DNA of 64,000 nucleotides from Methylobacter sp. (GCF_004322395.1 NZ_SCTW01000100.1:32084-96083); one strand, 5' to 3'; shown: positions 1 through 9,374, numbered from the stretch's first letter. Translations and numbers: made by a program. Notes: a model not told the origin generated them from the sequence alone.

Positions 1-1
1 T

Positions 2-1249
2 CAGCATTTGTTACGCGCCTTATTAGCCGGGAATCATCAAGTCACAGTGTGTTGTCGACAGCCTGAACAACTGCTGAGTCAGTTTCCATCAATTAAAGCC
101 GTTGCCTTGGATCTTGCTACCGCCACCAATAGCGACGATTGGCTGCCCCATTTACAGCATATCGATGCCGTTATTAATGCGGCGGGCATTATCAAAGAAA
201 CCCGCCAGGCGAGCTTTGACCAGCTGCATCATCTGGCGCCCGCCGCCTTGTTTAAAGCATGCACCCAAATGCAGGTAAAAAAAGTCGTACAGATTTCCGC
301 GTTAGGGGCGGAGCTCAATGCAACGACCGAATATTTCACCAGTAAGGCTAAAGCCGATGCACTGCTGCAATCGCTGGACCTGGATTGGTTTATTTTCAAA
401 CCCTCGCTGGTGTTCGGATCAGGCGCTAAAAGCATGGGTTTATTGACGGCGCTGGCCGGTTTACCGATAACCCCGATTATGGATGACGGTCAGCAAGCCT
501 TACAGCCGGTGGCAATCAAAGACTTGCAGCAGGCGGTTTTATTGGCATTAAAGCCCCAGACACCGGCACGGCAAATTATTAATGCCGTCGGCCCGAAGCC
601 TATCCCTTTTATAAGTTTGATGAATTTGCTAGCCAATCACTTGGGACGAAAGTTAATACCCTTTCACATTTCCGGCACGTGGCTAGCCGCAATTTCACCT
701 CTAGCTGTTTGTGTCGATGAACCGATACTCAACAAACAAAGCATCACCATGCTGCAACACGGCAATACCGCCGACGCAAAAGGCTTTACCGACTATCTTG
801 GCCATAGCCCAAACAGCCTGGAACAGACATTGCAGGAATCACCTGCCTCGCAAGCCGAGCGTTGGCATGCGCGTTTGTATTTTCTGCGTCCGCTGTTAAA
901 CATCAGCATCGCGTTAGTCTGGTTGTGGGCCGGCTTAGTGTCGGCATTCCTGTATCCGGTAGCTGACAGTTATCAAATGCTCAGCCGCGTCGGCATTACC
1001 GGAGCCTGGGCGCCGCTGACCCTGTACGGCGCATCGCTGGCCGACTTTCTCTTGGGCATCTTGGTGTTAATACGCTGGCGAGTTCGGCTGGTGGCGATGC
1101 TGCAAATCAGCATCATGCTGGCCTACAGCGTGGTGATCAGTTTCTGCTTACCGGAATTTTGGCTGCATCCTTTCGGCCCGTTAATAAAAAACTTGCCGTT
1201 ACTACCGGCAATTCTTGTGTTGTTAATTATTGAAGAGGAAAGACCATGA
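2..1249 (+). CDS. NAD(P)-binding SDR/epimerase-like protein with C-terminal DoxX-like membrane domain (5' truncated)
   Basis: The reading frame is open to the left edge, and the glycine-rich Rossmann loop expected before HLLRALLAGNHQVTVCCR is missing, so the true start lies outside the window. Residues ~1-230 look like an atypical SDR/NmrA-type domain (dINAAGIIKE, a Tyr-x3-Lys-like YFTSKAK, then FKPSLVFG). Residues ~285-410 hold about four hydrophobic helices like the DoxX-like tail seen in such fusions. The stop overlaps the start of the DUF2269 gene by 4 bases, indicating one transcript. Substrate unknown. The family call is fairly secure, the role is not. Confidence 0.8.
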   Translation, partial: QHLLRALLAGNHQVTVCCRQPEQLLSQFPSIKAVALDLATATNSDDWLPHLQHIDAVINAAGIIKETRQASFDQLHHLAPAALFKACTQMQVKKVVQISALGAELNATTEYFTSKAKADALLQSLDLDWFIFKPSLVFGSGAKSMGLLTALAGLPITPIMDDGQQALQPVAIKDLQQAVLLALKPQTPARQIINAVGPKPIPFISLMNLLANHLGRKLIPFHISGTWLAAISPLAVCVDEPILNKQSITMLQHGNTADAKGFTDYLGHSPNSLEQTLQESPASQAERWHARLYFLRPLLNISIALVWLWAGLVSAFLYPVADSYQMLSRVGITGAWAPLTLYGASLADFLLGILVLIRWRVRLVAMLQISIMLAYSVVISFCLPEFWLHPFGPLIKNLPLLPAILVLLIIEEERP

Positions 1250-1719
1250 TTTACTTGACCTTTAAAAGCTTGCATATCTTGAGCATGATTTTACTATTCG
1301 GCACTGGCCTCGGCAGTGCCTTTTACAAATATATGGCAGATTTGCATGGCGACGTTCGCGCCATTTACACGACCAATAAACATGTCGTGTTGGCGGATTG
1401 GCTATTTACCACGCCGACAATTTTGATCCAGCCGATAACCGGCTATTACCTGCTGCAAGAACTGCCGTTTTCAATCACCACGCCGTGGCTATTAGCCTCT
1501 ATCATTTTGTATTTGCTGGCCGGTGCTTGCTGGCTTCCGGTCGTGGTGCTGCAAATTCGTATGCGTGAATTATCCAAGCAAGCGGTTCTGCAACAAACCG
1601 CATTAAGTCCGCAGTATTTCAACTATGCACGTATGTGGTTTTGGCTTGGAGTTCCGGCTTTTATAGCCATGGTTCTGATTGTCGCGTTAATGGTCCTAAA
1701 ACCAACATTGTGGAGCTGA
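1246..1719 (+). CDS. DUF2269 family integral membrane protein
   Basis: 157 residues with four hydrophobic segments. The opening LKSLHILSM-type helix with a His, the HVVLADWLFTTP segment and the PITGYYLL segment resemble DUF2269 membrane proteins, whose function is unknown. It overlaps the preceding SDR/DoxX gene (ATGA-type junction) and is followed after one base by the DUF4166 gene. The tight three-gene packing suggests the three act in one membrane-associated process, but no reaction can be assigned from sequence. Confidence 0.75.
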   Translation: MIYLTFKSLHILSMILLFGTGLGSAFYKYMADLHGDVRAIYTTNKHVVLADWLFTTPTILIQPITGYYLLQELPFSITTPWLLASIILYLLAGACWLPVVVLQIRMRELSKQAVLQQTALSPQYFNYARMWFWLGVPAFIAMVLIVALMVLKPTLWS

Positions 1720-1720
1720 T

Positions 1721-2317
1721 ATGAATACATCTCTAATACAACGTGTACTTGGCGAAGATTGGGCCGCCCTGCCCGCTGTCATTCAACGCCATTACCAGAT
1801 AACCGCACCGCAGCAAGCGATTGTCGTAACCGGCAATATGGCGATTGATTATCCCCGTCGGCTAACGCCGGTGTTAAAGCTGCTGCGTTTGTTGGGTGCA
1901 TTGGTCGATTTAAAAGGCGAACAGATGGCGGTTCAGGTAAAGAAATGGCAGCAAACCGATCCGTCAGTACTCTATTGGCAACGACATATTCAAGCTCCCG
2001 GCGGCAAGCGGTGCCAATTTGCCTCGCGCATGGTCTGGCAGCAGGATCATGAGTTGATTGAGTTGGTCGGCATGGGCTTTGGTATTCGTTTAAAACTCAG
2101 CGTTGAACAAGGCAAGCTGATTTATCGAAGCTGCGGGCATTTATTGAAACTCGGGCCGCTAACCCTGCCTATCCCTGATAGCCTGCTGTTGGGAAGCGCT
2201 ATCATCAGCGAACAAGCGCTATCGGAAGACTCATTCCTGTTGGATTTTCAGATCGTTCACCCGTTATGGGGTAAAACCTATTACTACGGCGGTATTTTTA
2301 AAGTGCCGAAAATCTGA
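1721..2317 (+). CDS. DUF4166 domain protein
   Basis: 198-residue soluble protein without signal peptide. The opening region (VLGEDWAALPAVIQRHY) and the later GKRCQFASRMVW, ELIELVGMGFGIRLKL and HPLWGKTYYYGG blocks match the DUF4166 pattern. DUF4166 is often fused or adjacent to SDR/saccharopine-dehydrogenase-like enzymes, as here. Last gene of the three-gene cluster. Function unknown. Confidence 0.75.
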   Translation: MNTSLIQRVLGEDWAALPAVIQRHYQITAPQQAIVVTGNMAIDYPRRLTPVLKLLRLLGALVDLKGEQMAVQVKKWQQTDPSVLYWQRHIQAPGGKRCQFASRMVWQQDHELIELVGMGFGIRLKLSVEQGKLIYRSCGHLLKLGPLTLPIPDSLLLGSAIISEQALSEDSFLLDFQIVHPLWGKTYYYGGIFKVPKI

Positions 2318-2385
2318 CTATTGGCTTAAGCTGGGCTTACAACCGTGCTGACTGATAAATTAAATTACAATAAGAAGGAGAAGGT

Positions 2386-2658
2386 TTATGTACACTGATA
2401 CATGCAGGAAAAAATAATTCTATACAGCATGCTGTTCATTAACAAAGTAAACTTTGCTACCGAACCACTACTGATAAATATGTAAAACTTATATTTATCT
2501 ATTCTGGTTAAACGATAACTGGCGTTGCCACCTATATTGAGCTCGCCCACTGCGCTAATTATGCCAGCCCCCAAGCTTCCATACTTGGGGATTGGCACAA
2601 ACTCTGTGATATCACAATTGACGGCCAAAATCGTCATACTAAACACTTCAAAGGGCAA
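2386..2658 (-). CDS. Hypothetical protein fragment, possibly decayed
   Basis: A 90-codon frame downstream of, and on the same strand as, the DedA gene. It remains open for about 13 further codons upstream of its ATG, and the composition (VNCDITEFVPIPKYG, then ELNIGGNASYRLTRID) reads like a secreted beta-rich protein rather than shadow translation. No signal peptide or convincing ribosome binding site, and no family recognised. It could be the 3' part of an exported-protein gene that lost its start, or a chance frame. Confidence 0.3.
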   Translation of the reverse strand: MPFEVFSMTILAVNCDITEFVPIPKYGSLGAGIISAVGELNIGGNASYRLTRIDKYKFYIFISSGSVAKFTLLMNSMLYRIIFSCMYQCT

Positions 2659-2718
2659 TCCATTTCGGACTTCAAAACTAACCTTACAGCGTTGGGAGAA
2701 AGTATGCAGTATGCATGG

Positions 2719-3390
2719 CTATAATAGTTCTTGGGGACTACTTAACTCCTGCTCCGCAATTTTCGGAAAACGGTTAGTCCTTTTTTGTAAAAAATGCCGC
2801 TCGAGTTTTTGGAAATAAGTACAGACTCCATATAGAAACCCTCCAGCTGTTGGCAGTACTAAATACCAATACTGTTTAGCGTTAATTAATAAATTTAATA
2901 TTTCCTCACCGTATAAATAAGCAGGCGTTACAGTAATTACGGCCCATACCCATGCGCTAAGAAGATTAATCAATGCAAATTTTTTTGCCGAATATTTGGT
3001 AATGCCAATCGACATAGGAATAACGGTACGTAAACCATACATATAGCGCTGCATAAAAATTATGGGCCAACCATATTTTTTTAACAGCAAATGCGCAATC
3101 GCAAACTTACGCCGCTGCTTGTGCAATTTGCGCTGAATATAACCTTTATTAAAACGGCCAATGTAAAAATAAATTTGGTCCCCAGTGAAACCACCCAGAC
3201 CCGCTACAAAAATCGTCATGAAGTACTGCATGTCACCGGTATGAGACATGATTCCACCCATGACCAAGCCCATTTCTCCTTCGAGTATGCTCCACAGAAA
3301 CAAAATAACGTAGCCGTATTCCTTAAGCCAATCAATAAATAGTTCTTCCATAAAGCCCTTAATTTCGTTGAGATACTGTTCTAATTGCAA
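2719..3390 (-). CDS. DedA/VTT-domain inner membrane protein
   Basis: 223 residues. It shows the DedA signature: an acidic ILEGEMGLVMGG after the first helix, GGFTGDQIYFYIGR, and the FMQRYMYGLRTVIPMSIGI block followed by hydrophobic helices. DedA/VTT proteins are polytopic inner-membrane proteins implicated in lipid flipping or membrane homeostasis; the substrate here is unknown. Monocistronic. The region 3391-3758 upstream holds no supported gene and must contain its promoter. Confidence 0.85.
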   Translation of the reverse strand: MQLEQYLNEIKGFMEELFIDWLKEYGYVILFLWSILEGEMGLVMGGIMSHTGDMQYFMTIFVAGLGGFTGDQIYFYIGRFNKGYIQRKLHKQRRKFAIAHLLLKKYGWPIIFMQRYMYGLRTVIPMSIGITKYSAKKFALINLLSAWVWAVITVTPAYLYGEEILNLLINAKQYWYLVLPTAGGFLYGVCTYFQKLERHFLQKRTNRFPKIAEQELSSPQELL

Positions 3391-3758
3391 CCATGTTTAC
3401 AGTCATCAAATTAAAAATTTCGTTTTTAATGATCAAGGACATATGGACATGGAGTGTGTAAAAAATCCGTTTAGGTTGTCATCGCATAAAATTCAGGCTT
3501 TTAACCTGAAGCATTATCATAAAGCTGGTTTCCAGCCGCGTAAAGATATAGAACATTTTTTCAGTCGTTCTCTATAACCAGGATATAACCAGCATAAATT
3601 ATTTTCATTTCAGATCTGGACATTGGGGAAAATATTTCCTTATGTTGATCATCTTTTCAATTGCGCTATTTTTAAGAAATCGTGGCATCAAGTGCTATTA
3701 AAATACGTAAAGCTTGCTCACATACCGAACTACAACGGACAGTTTCTGTGACTTGCGA
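3391..3758. other. Intergenic, no supported gene
   Basis: About 370 bases between the dedA start and the 3' end of the GNAT gene. Short open frames on both strands lack recognisable composition or ribosome binding sites. No hairpin repeat or RNA gene recognised. Confidence 0.5.
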
Positions 3759-4610
3759 TCATCCAAGCTCAAAAGATGTCACGCCGAACAACCGGTTTAT
3801 CGGCAAATCAGGTCTTTGCCCTGTATACATCCGAGCCGTCTCGAACGAGACAATCATATTATGCCGATTCACCAAATCGACTGCTGCTGCATTCACTGCC
3901 GGTATATCCAAAAAAACCGGAACGCCTTCCAGAGCATGTGAGTTTAAAGCCAGGAAAAGCTGTTCAGCAAACTCCGGACTGTCTGCAAACAACGGCCCCA
4001 CCTTGTACCCGGTACGGCAGATGCGCAGAACTCCATAACCGGCCAGCTTGTTGTTACTCAAAATACCTAATGCAATACTTTGCGGCTGATTTATCCAGCA
4101 CCTCAGGAAATCCTTGCGATTATCAGGAAAAAAAGGTTGGTCGTATACGCAAATATCATCAAAAGCCAGCGTAGACAACGGCACGATGCCGGAATCAGCC
4201 GTATAATGCCCGCCGCCGGTTCCCTGGTACCGAACATTGCTATAGGCTAATGCAAACCCTGACTTTTTGTAGTTATCCTGCTGGGCGACTACACCATCAA
4301 GACCGATGGTGCGACCGCGAAGCAACCCCAGTCCGGCATTCCATATTTTAATACCGTAACCCTTGCCACGATACTCCGGCTTGACGATATAAAACCCGAG
4401 AAAACCGAACGAACTGCCGTATTTAACGACTGAAATCGTTGCAATGGGTTCATCGCCAAGCAATCCGATAAGGAAACCGTTTGGGTCGGCGGCATAGAAG
4501 CAATCCGCATCATACACCCCCGGATTCCATCCCTCTTCGGCAGCCCAGTTGATCCCGATGTTAACTTCTTGCCGGGTCATCGTTCTTATTGTATAGCTAC
4601 TTTTTTGCAT
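3759..4610 (-). CDS. GNAT family N-acetyltransferase with C-terminal second GNAT-like domain
   Basis: 283 residues. The N-terminal ~130 residues contain the acetyl-CoA binding loop PEYRGKGYGIKIW (R/Q-x-x-G-x-G/A) after the FLGFYIVKP strand, standard for Gcn5-related acetyltransferases. Residues ~150-283 (PFFPDNRKDFLRCWI, GYGVLRICRTGYKVGPLFAD) look like the Acetyltransf_18-type C-terminal domain of YitH-like proteins. Cytosolic. Substrate unknown. Stands alone between unrelated genes. Confidence 0.85.
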   Translation of the reverse strand: MQKSSYTIRTMTRQEVNIGINWAAEEGWNPGVYDADCFYAADPNGFLIGLLGDEPIATISVVKYGSSFGFLGFYIVKPEYRGKGYGIKIWNAGLGLLRGRTIGLDGVVAQQDNYKKSGFALAYSNVRYQGTGGGHYTADSGIVPLSTLAFDDICVYDQPFFPDNRKDFLRCWINQPQSIALGILSNNKLAGYGVLRICRTGYKVGPLFADSPEFAEQLFLALNSHALEGVPVFLDIPAVNAAAVDLVNRHNMIVSFETARMYTGQRPDLPINRLFGVTSFELG

Positions 4611-5005
4611 GATTTTTCGATCGAATTAATGAGATCAAACTCTGATGAGCCAGTCCCTGCTAAATCTATCCGAAAAACACAAGGTAGTCCATGCCCCTTA
4701 TTACGCTTAGCACCTAATAAGTTTGCCAATGCTTGCGTTTTACACTCACTTGGCTCACTTCGAGTAATGGCATCGTTTCATTCTATAACCACCGGCATCG
4801 CTCTCGGACAACGTCCAAGCATGTAAAGTATCCCGTCAGGATAACAATGACATCGATGGTAAAAGGCCATCCTGTTTGCTCCATGTGAAATGCGTTTCGA
4901 GCAGCCCGCATGAAGCGTAGCGGACACAAAGCACTGGTTCCGCAAGCTCCATCCAAGCTACTCGAAGGAGCACGAGCACAATAGCCGTCGCTCGAGTAAT
5001 GCACG
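4611..5005. other. Intergenic region with a short dispersed repeat
   Basis: No supported gene. Around 4903-4975 the text GCATGAAGCGTAGCGGAC and nearby bases resemble 15090-15130 (reverse arrangement: CCGCTACGCTTCATCC), so this is a small dispersed repeat rather than coding DNA. The open frames here are probably chance products of that repeat. Confidence 0.4.
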
Positions 5006-5422
5006 TTAGTCCCAGCCAACAGGTTGATACCCGCGCTCCTGAAGACATCTATCTACGAAGTTCTCAAAGGCGGGGTTGCGTGTCGGCTCGCTGAAAATCC
5101 AGTGCAGCAGTGCGGCGGTGGCTCCAGAAGCCGCTCCGATCGCCGACCCGGAGCCCGCCGCGCCCACCACCGCGCCTCCCACGGCACCCGATGCAGCACC
5201 GATGGCAGCGCCTCCAGCAGCATTAGTTGCCGCCCGCCCTGCTTTGCTGCCGCCGGAATCGGCGCCGGCAGTCTCTGCGAGCTCCATGCAGTTTTCGACA
5301 TCACGTTCCGCGGCCTTTGACCCGACGCTATTGAAATACTGGTTGGGATAAAGAACCGGGCGGGTCGATGCGCAGCCCTCCATTGTCAGAACAATGAGAA
5401 GAGCAAAAAAGATCTTAAACAT
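5006..5422 (-). CDS. Glycine-zipper probable lipoprotein
   Basis: 138 residues. A hydrophobic signal ends at MEGC-AST, an imperfect lipobox (Met at -3, Glu at -2), so lipidation is likely but not certain. Residues ~55-105 are a run of small-residue repeats (GGAAIGAASGAVGGAVVGAAG) typical of a membrane-embedded glycine zipper. The conserved-looking tail FVDRCLQERGYQPVGWD is common in such proteins. Probably envelope-located; function unknown. Confidence 0.7.
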   Translation of the reverse strand: MFKIFFALLIVLTMEGCASTRPVLYPNQYFNSVGSKAAERDVENCMELAETAGADSGGSKAGRAATNAAGGAAIGAASGAVGGAVVGAAGSGSAIGAASGATAALLHWIFSEPTRNPAFENFVDRCLQERGYQPVGWD

Positions 5423-5909
5423 CAGAATCTCCTATTTCAGAGGATAATTGAAAATACGATTTTGTGCCGAATGTAACCGTTGGGTTACGTAGCAGGGATG
5501 GAATGATGTTCATGCACAACTGACCACTGACCGTCGATCTTACGTAGGCCAATTGTCAGTCGAAATGCAAGAGGTACCACTACCAAGGATGGGAGAGGTA
5601 AAATCGCCTCTGGAACAGCGATCGTGAGCACCAGCATTAGGCGCTTTACGACTGGCAGATATTTTGCTCCTGCATTACCCTACTACACGCCATCCATGGC
5701 GTTAATACAAAATCTGCATTGCCTATAGGATGTAGGTAAGGAGCGGAAACTTCCCCACATCCTTGGGTGATGCCGATGACAGCCTGTCGCAGTCGCTGTG
5801 GATTACCTAGCGGCGAATCCACTCTACAAACATCCACCTTACAACGTTCGCCTTGAGCAATTCATTAGACCCGCAGTTCATCCGGAAAGCATAAGCTAGA
5901 AAAACCATT
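5423..5909. repeat. Intergenic region with dispersed repeat near 5785-5838
   Basis: About 490 bases without a gene. Read on the minus strand, 5838-5770 (GTAGAGTGGATTCGCCGC, then CTAGGTAATCC and GACAGGCTGTCATCG) matches 46518-46570 on the plus strand over roughly 55 bases, so both are copies of one dispersed repeat of the GTAGGGTGGAT type. Nothing else identified. Confidence 0.6.
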
Positions 5910-6599
5910 TTAATTTTCCGTGCGGCCAATGAATCGGTAGATTACCGCGCCTAATACGGCACCAACAATCGGCGCCAGCCAAAATAACCACAATTGAGCT
6001 ACAGCCCAATCGCCAACGAAAAAAGCGACACCTGTACTACGGGCAGGATTAACGGAGGTATTAGTTACCGGAATACTTATCAGGTGAATCAAGGTAAGGC
6101 AAAAACCTATAGCGATAGGCGCCATGCCCTGCGGTGCTCGTTTATCTGTCGCGCCGAGAATGACAAGTAGGAACATCATTGTCATAACAACTTCTGTGAC
6201 TAAGGCCGCCAGAAAAGAATAACCACCCGGCGAATGGGCGCCATAGCCATTAGAAGCAAAACCCGCTGACACATCAAAACCGGCCTTGCCGCTGGCTATG
6301 AGGTAAAGCACTCCACCGGCAACGATAGCCCCTAATACTTGAGCAATGATATAAGGCAACAATTGATTAGCTGGAAAACGACCGCCGGCCCATAGGCCGA
6401 CAGAAACTGCCGGATTGAGGTGACAACCGGATATATGCCCAATTGCATAAGCCATGGTAAGAACGGTCAAACCAAAAGCCAGCGAGACACCGAGTAAACC
6501 GATACCCACGTTGGGAAACGCAGCTGCTAGAACCGCACTTCCGCACCCGCCAAGTACCAGCCAAAATGTTCCGAAAAACTCAGCACCATACTTTTCCAT
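5910..6599 (-). CDS. aqpZ: Aquaporin Z
   Basis: 229 residues, six transmembrane helices plus the two half-helices with NPA motifs: [14 protein letters not shown] in the first half and [15 protein letters not shown] in the second. The Arg after the second NPA is the selectivity-filter residue. Length and the [21 protein letters not shown] opening are those of bacterial AqpZ water channels. A clear AAGGAG lies just upstream of the ATG. Monocistronic. High confidence on family; water versus small-solute selectivity is inferred from similarity. Confidence 0.95.
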   Translation of the reverse strand: MEKYGAEFFGTFWLVLGGCGSAVLAAAFPNVGIGLLGVSLAFGLTVLTMAYAIGHISGCHLNPAVSVGLWAGGRFPANQLLPYIIAQVLGAIVAGGVLYLIASGKAGFDVSAGFASNGYGAHSPGGYSFLAALVTEVVMTMMFLLVILGATDKRAPQGMAPIAIGFCLTLIHLISIPVTNTSVNPARSTGVAFFVGDWAVAQLWLFWLAPIVGAVLGAVIYRFIGRTEN

Positions 6600-6639
6600 A
6601 CTTTTCTCCTTATTTGTTGTTGATTGTGATACTTAACTA

Positions 6640-6830
6640 AATTAAGCACTCTAAATCTACGCAGAATATTGCGTTATTTGCATGTCTAATACCTTAATAA
6701 AGCGAAAAATCATTTTTTTCATTAGGTTGAATAAATTTAATACCTCTAAAATAAATACAAGTAGCGTCACCAAAAAACATGAGCAATCAAATCCATAAAT
6801 ATCCACACCAAGCGATACTAACCCTAACCT
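6640..6830. repeat. Degenerate copy of the sdhE downstream flank
   Basis: This stretch follows the DNA downstream of intact sdhE (16660-16836): shared words include CTAAAATAAATACA, AGCAATCAA, CATAAATATCCA and ACTAACCCTAA in the same order and orientation. It continues into the sdhE remnant at 6831, so coding remnant and flank were duplicated together. The left part is a decayed version of the TTAGACATCCTAA hairpin family. Confidence 0.75.
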
Positions 6831-6985
6831 TTAGCTACCGCTATACGCAAAAACCCTTATCTTCTTAACCAAACCTTCCATTTCTTCATTTCCAAATTCC
6901 CCATCGATTCATCATTTAACATCTCAATAACAAAGCTCTCCTGCTGATCCGAAGTTAGTGTCTGATGCAATTCTATTGAGCGTTA
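6831..6985 (-). pseudogene. sdhE 3'-end remnant
   Basis: On the minus strand this encodes DQQESFVIEMLNDE, then, after one frame change, EEMEGLVKKIRVFAYSGS and a stop. Intact SdhE ends DLEVEEMGGVVEKIRVFAYGGS (in this window at 16842), and DQEEMALFVELLGMED precedes it. The remnant therefore covers about the last 45-50 codons with a frameshift and no start. Its 3' flank is also shared. It is not expressed as SdhE. Confidence 0.85.
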
Positions 6986-7224
6986 CGCTTCCGCATTAAT
7001 ATATGCAGCCGGACGGGATTGCAAACTCCGTCCGGCTTGAAGTATGTCGCTGTTTCAACAGGTTACCGGAAAAAAATATCAACCGCCCGCCACAAAATTG
7101 CGTCGATAGTTAGGATACAGTATCCGCATGATAAACGTAGCATTGAAAGGCAATTTCGCGCCGCAACTGCTCCTGCATCCATGCAGTTGCCGAGCAAAGC
7201 GCAATATCCAATACAACCGGGCAT

Positions 7225-7258
7225 AAAAAACCCCCGCTTGAAAAAATCCAAGCGGGGG
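7225..7258 (-). terminator. Rho-independent terminator of the NlpE-like gene
   Basis: A perfect 10-bp stem (CCCCCGCTTG / CAAGCGGGGG) with an 8-base loop, followed on the minus strand by six T. It lies 27 bases beyond the stop of the gene ending at 7285. Confidence 0.9.
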
Positions 7259-7284
7259 TCAGATTCATGGCTTTGTTTACTGCG

Positions 7285-7818
7285 TTAGTGAATATGCACC
7301 TCACGCGACTTCACCGTATCGCTTCGGCGTAAAGTATAGCGATCTTCATCACCAGCCATCTTCCCGCCATCACTATTAAGCTGAATGAGAGTTCCTTCAT
7401 CTTCAATGCGATATTGCTTTACGGATGATTCATTACGTGGTGTTAAAACAACGGTACGATTTTCGTCATTCCAACTGTATTTTCCTTTTTCATAAAATTC
7501 TCTTGAAGATTCTCTTGCCGGCTGAGTCACCAACAGATAATTGTTATTTTGTTTTAAAGACAACGTCGCTTTAATCCCATCGCAATCGTTACAAGGGAGA
7601 TAACCGTAAAAAACGCCGTGAAAATCCTGGCTTTTATCGATAGGGCTTATATGGGCTGAGTGATCTGTGTTTTGCTGGCTGCTATTTACACGCGCCTTGA
7701 GATACTTTTCTTGAGCTTCAAGGTCGGTTCTTGCCATTGCAGGGTGATAAGCAGAAAACAGAGTACCGAAAAAAATCAAAGCCAGATTTTGTTTTAATTG
7801 TTTTTTTAATGTTTGCAT
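7285..7818 (-). CDS. NlpE-like periplasmic/envelope protein
   Basis: Start chosen at the ATG at 7818, which opens a signal-peptide-like MQTLKKQLKQNLALIFFG; the longer frame upstream is non-coding repeat. The core GVFYGYLPCNDCDGIKATLSL carries the CxxC motif of the NlpE N-terminal domain (copper resistance/stress-sensing lipoproteins), followed by strands typical of that beta-barrel fold. No lipobox Cys follows the signal, so this is probably a soluble periplasmic version. Role in envelope or metal stress is inferred from the family only. Confidence 0.75.
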   Translation of the reverse strand: MQTLKKQLKQNLALIFFGTLFSAYHPAMARTDLEAQEKYLKARVNSSQQNTDHSAHISPIDKSQDFHGVFYGYLPCNDCDGIKATLSLKQNNNYLLVTQPARESSREFYEKGKYSWNDENRTVVLTPRNESSVKQYRIEDEGTLIQLNSDGGKMAGDEDRYTLRRSDTVKSREVHIH

Positions 7819-8082
7819 GTAAGTGTCTCTATAAATATTTAATTTATGTTTAATGCTTGCCGCACAACATGAACGGCCACGAAAATGCGCAATGCAAACC
7901 CCGACCCTTTTTTGCTGTGTATTCAACTTCTGCCATACCGTCACGCCCTAACAGAAAGACACGATACAGAAAGCTGAAAAAGAGCCATTATAACCTCGCT
8001 CCGGCTGAGCGCAATGTTAGCCTAAGTGTGTGATTGTACGGCCCTGACCCCTCACTTTTCATCCAAACTTCTTGTTTGTCAA

Positions 8083-8180
8083 TTATTTTGAAATAGTCGG
8101 TAAATCGGCTACATCTCCTTGCCAATCGGCCGTCAGAATACCATCGGCAACATGCGATGGAAAGTTGAATGCGGCCAATC
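8083..8180 (-). pseudogene. RAYT (REP-associated transposase) C-terminal remnant
   Basis: Minus strand reads DWPHSTFHRMLPM, then after a frame change GILTADWQGDVADLPTISK and a stop. This matches the C-terminal end of TnpA-REP proteins (compare DWPYSTFHRWVKRGVYNSDW of the copy at 13594). Only ~32 codons remain. Confidence 0.7.
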
Positions 8181-8186
8181 GAACGC

Positions 8187-8224
8187 AAAAACGGGTCAGT
8201 TTTAACAAGAACCGGCCCGTTTTT
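8187..8224. terminator. Bidirectional terminator-like hairpin
   Basis: AAAAACGGG pairs with CCCGTTTTT around a ~19-base loop, flanked by A and T runs on both sides. It sits immediately beyond the stop of the minus-strand gene ending at 8241. Confidence 0.75.
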
Positions 8225-8240
8225 CTGTAGCATTAGAACA

Positions 8241-8645
8241 TTATTTCAATAAATTGGTTTGTTTCGCACAACGCCAATGAGCGGTATTAAAATCAACTTC
8301 TGCAGTGGCTTCTTTGTCCATGCAAAGCCAATACGATGTCGGTTTCAGTTCAGTTTTGCACGAGGCAGATATAGGCGCTTCCGCAGCTTTTTTGTTCCCT
8401 TTAGCCATTTCCTGTTGCTCGAAGCGCTGGGTAGCGCGTAAGCAGATATTGAAAGCTTCATTTTGCTCATCGACAGAGCCAGTGCTCTTATCCTGTGAAG
8501 TCTCTCGAGCCGGGGAGCCGGGGGGCAAGGCTTCAGAAGATGACCCCGGAACGGTCTCCAGACGTTGAACCTCGTTGGGCGCTTGGGCTTTACCCACCAT
8601 GGGTAAAGCCATAATTAGAATAAATCCCGCAATTAATATACGCAT
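8241..8645 (-). CDS. Hypothetical secreted protein
   Basis: 134 residues. A standard signal peptide (MRILIAGFILIMALPMVGKAQA, cleavage after AQA) is followed by a Ser/Pro-rich linker and a C-terminal part with four Cys (FNICLRATQRFEQQEM, SCKTELKPTSYWLCMDK, WRCAKQ) that could form two disulfides. No family recognised. Preceded by GAGGAG-like Shine-Dalgarno bases and followed by its own terminator, so it looks like a functional monocistronic gene. Confidence 0.65.
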   Translation of the reverse strand: MRILIAGFILIMALPMVGKAQAPNEVQRLETVPGSSSEALPPGSPARETSQDKSTGSVDEQNEAFNICLRATQRFEQQEMAKGNKKAAEAPISASCKTELKPTSYWLCMDKEATAEVDFNTAHWRCAKQTNLLK

Positions 8646-8858
8646 GTTAGAACTCCTCTAAAGAACGGGTTTTAAGGAAAACGATTGCTTAGTACGATCT
8701 GGCATCGTCTATATAATCCCCCCCGCTTCAGGTAGTCTGTATGGTTCCGCACATACAATCCTATGGCATCCCGGTTCTGTCTAAATTAGTTAGTGAAACC
8801 GATACAGGGAGGGAGCAGTCTACCCCATTGCCTTATAGAGTTACGTTATCTCGCACGC

Positions 8859-9299
8859 TTACATTAAATCTTTTTCCATACCATCAATACCTGCACTGAT
8901 AGCGCCCTGTACTAGTTCTGCCACTGATGCGCTATCTTCCGGCTTTGATTCGAAATCAATCGTCCAAACTACAATACCCAACCCATCATACGATGTGAAC
9001 ACTTCGACTGTTCCTTTGTAATAAGTCACAGGGAACGGCGATATCGGCCGAAGATATATTAATTTCATGTTTTTTGAATCAATTTCTTCAATGGTGTCTT
9101 TTATATCGCCACCACCATCGACTATGGTCATATATCTCAATGCACCCGGTCCATTACCCTCTACCTTACAAGTCTCAATGAACGGAAACCATACATCGAG
9201 CCTTCCTATTTTGCTGATCGCTTCCCATACCTTCTCAGAGGGTACATTTAATTTCTTTGTAATCGCTTGCTTAGTCAACATCGGTATCTCCTGACTCAT
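8859..9299 (-). CDS. SRPBCC/polyketide cyclase-like lipid-binding fold protein
   Basis: 146 residues. The layout (VPSEKVWEAISKIGRLDVWFPFIETCKVEGNGPGALRYMTI, GG-rich turn, IEEIDSKN, GTVEVFTSYDGLGIVVWTIDFESKP, long C-terminal helix ending GIDGMEKDLM) is that of the SRPBCC superfamily (Polyketide_cyc2 type). These cytosolic helix-grip proteins bind hydrophobic ligands; the ligand here is unknown. Monocistronic. Confidence 0.8.
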   Translation of the reverse strand: MSQEIPMLTKQAITKKLNVPSEKVWEAISKIGRLDVWFPFIETCKVEGNGPGALRYMTIVDGGGDIKDTIEEIDSKNMKLIYLRPISPFPVTYYKGTVEVFTSYDGLGIVVWTIDFESKPEDSASVAELVQGAISAGIDGMEKDLM

Positions 9300-9374
9300 A
9301 AAATTTAAGCTTTATAGAAGCTTGATTAATAAATTGAATTGGTTTTAATCATTAACAGGTTTTCAAATGAATCT

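Noticed and set aside
2525..2818. 97-codon plus-strand frame overlapping the dedA end
   Set aside because: Lies on the opposite strand within the dedA 3' end and the intergenic DNA; composition is not protein-like and no ribosome binding site precedes it.
7988..8233. 81-codon minus-strand frame
   Set aside because: It spans a terminator and a RAYT C-terminal remnant in another frame; the translation itself makes no sense as a protein.
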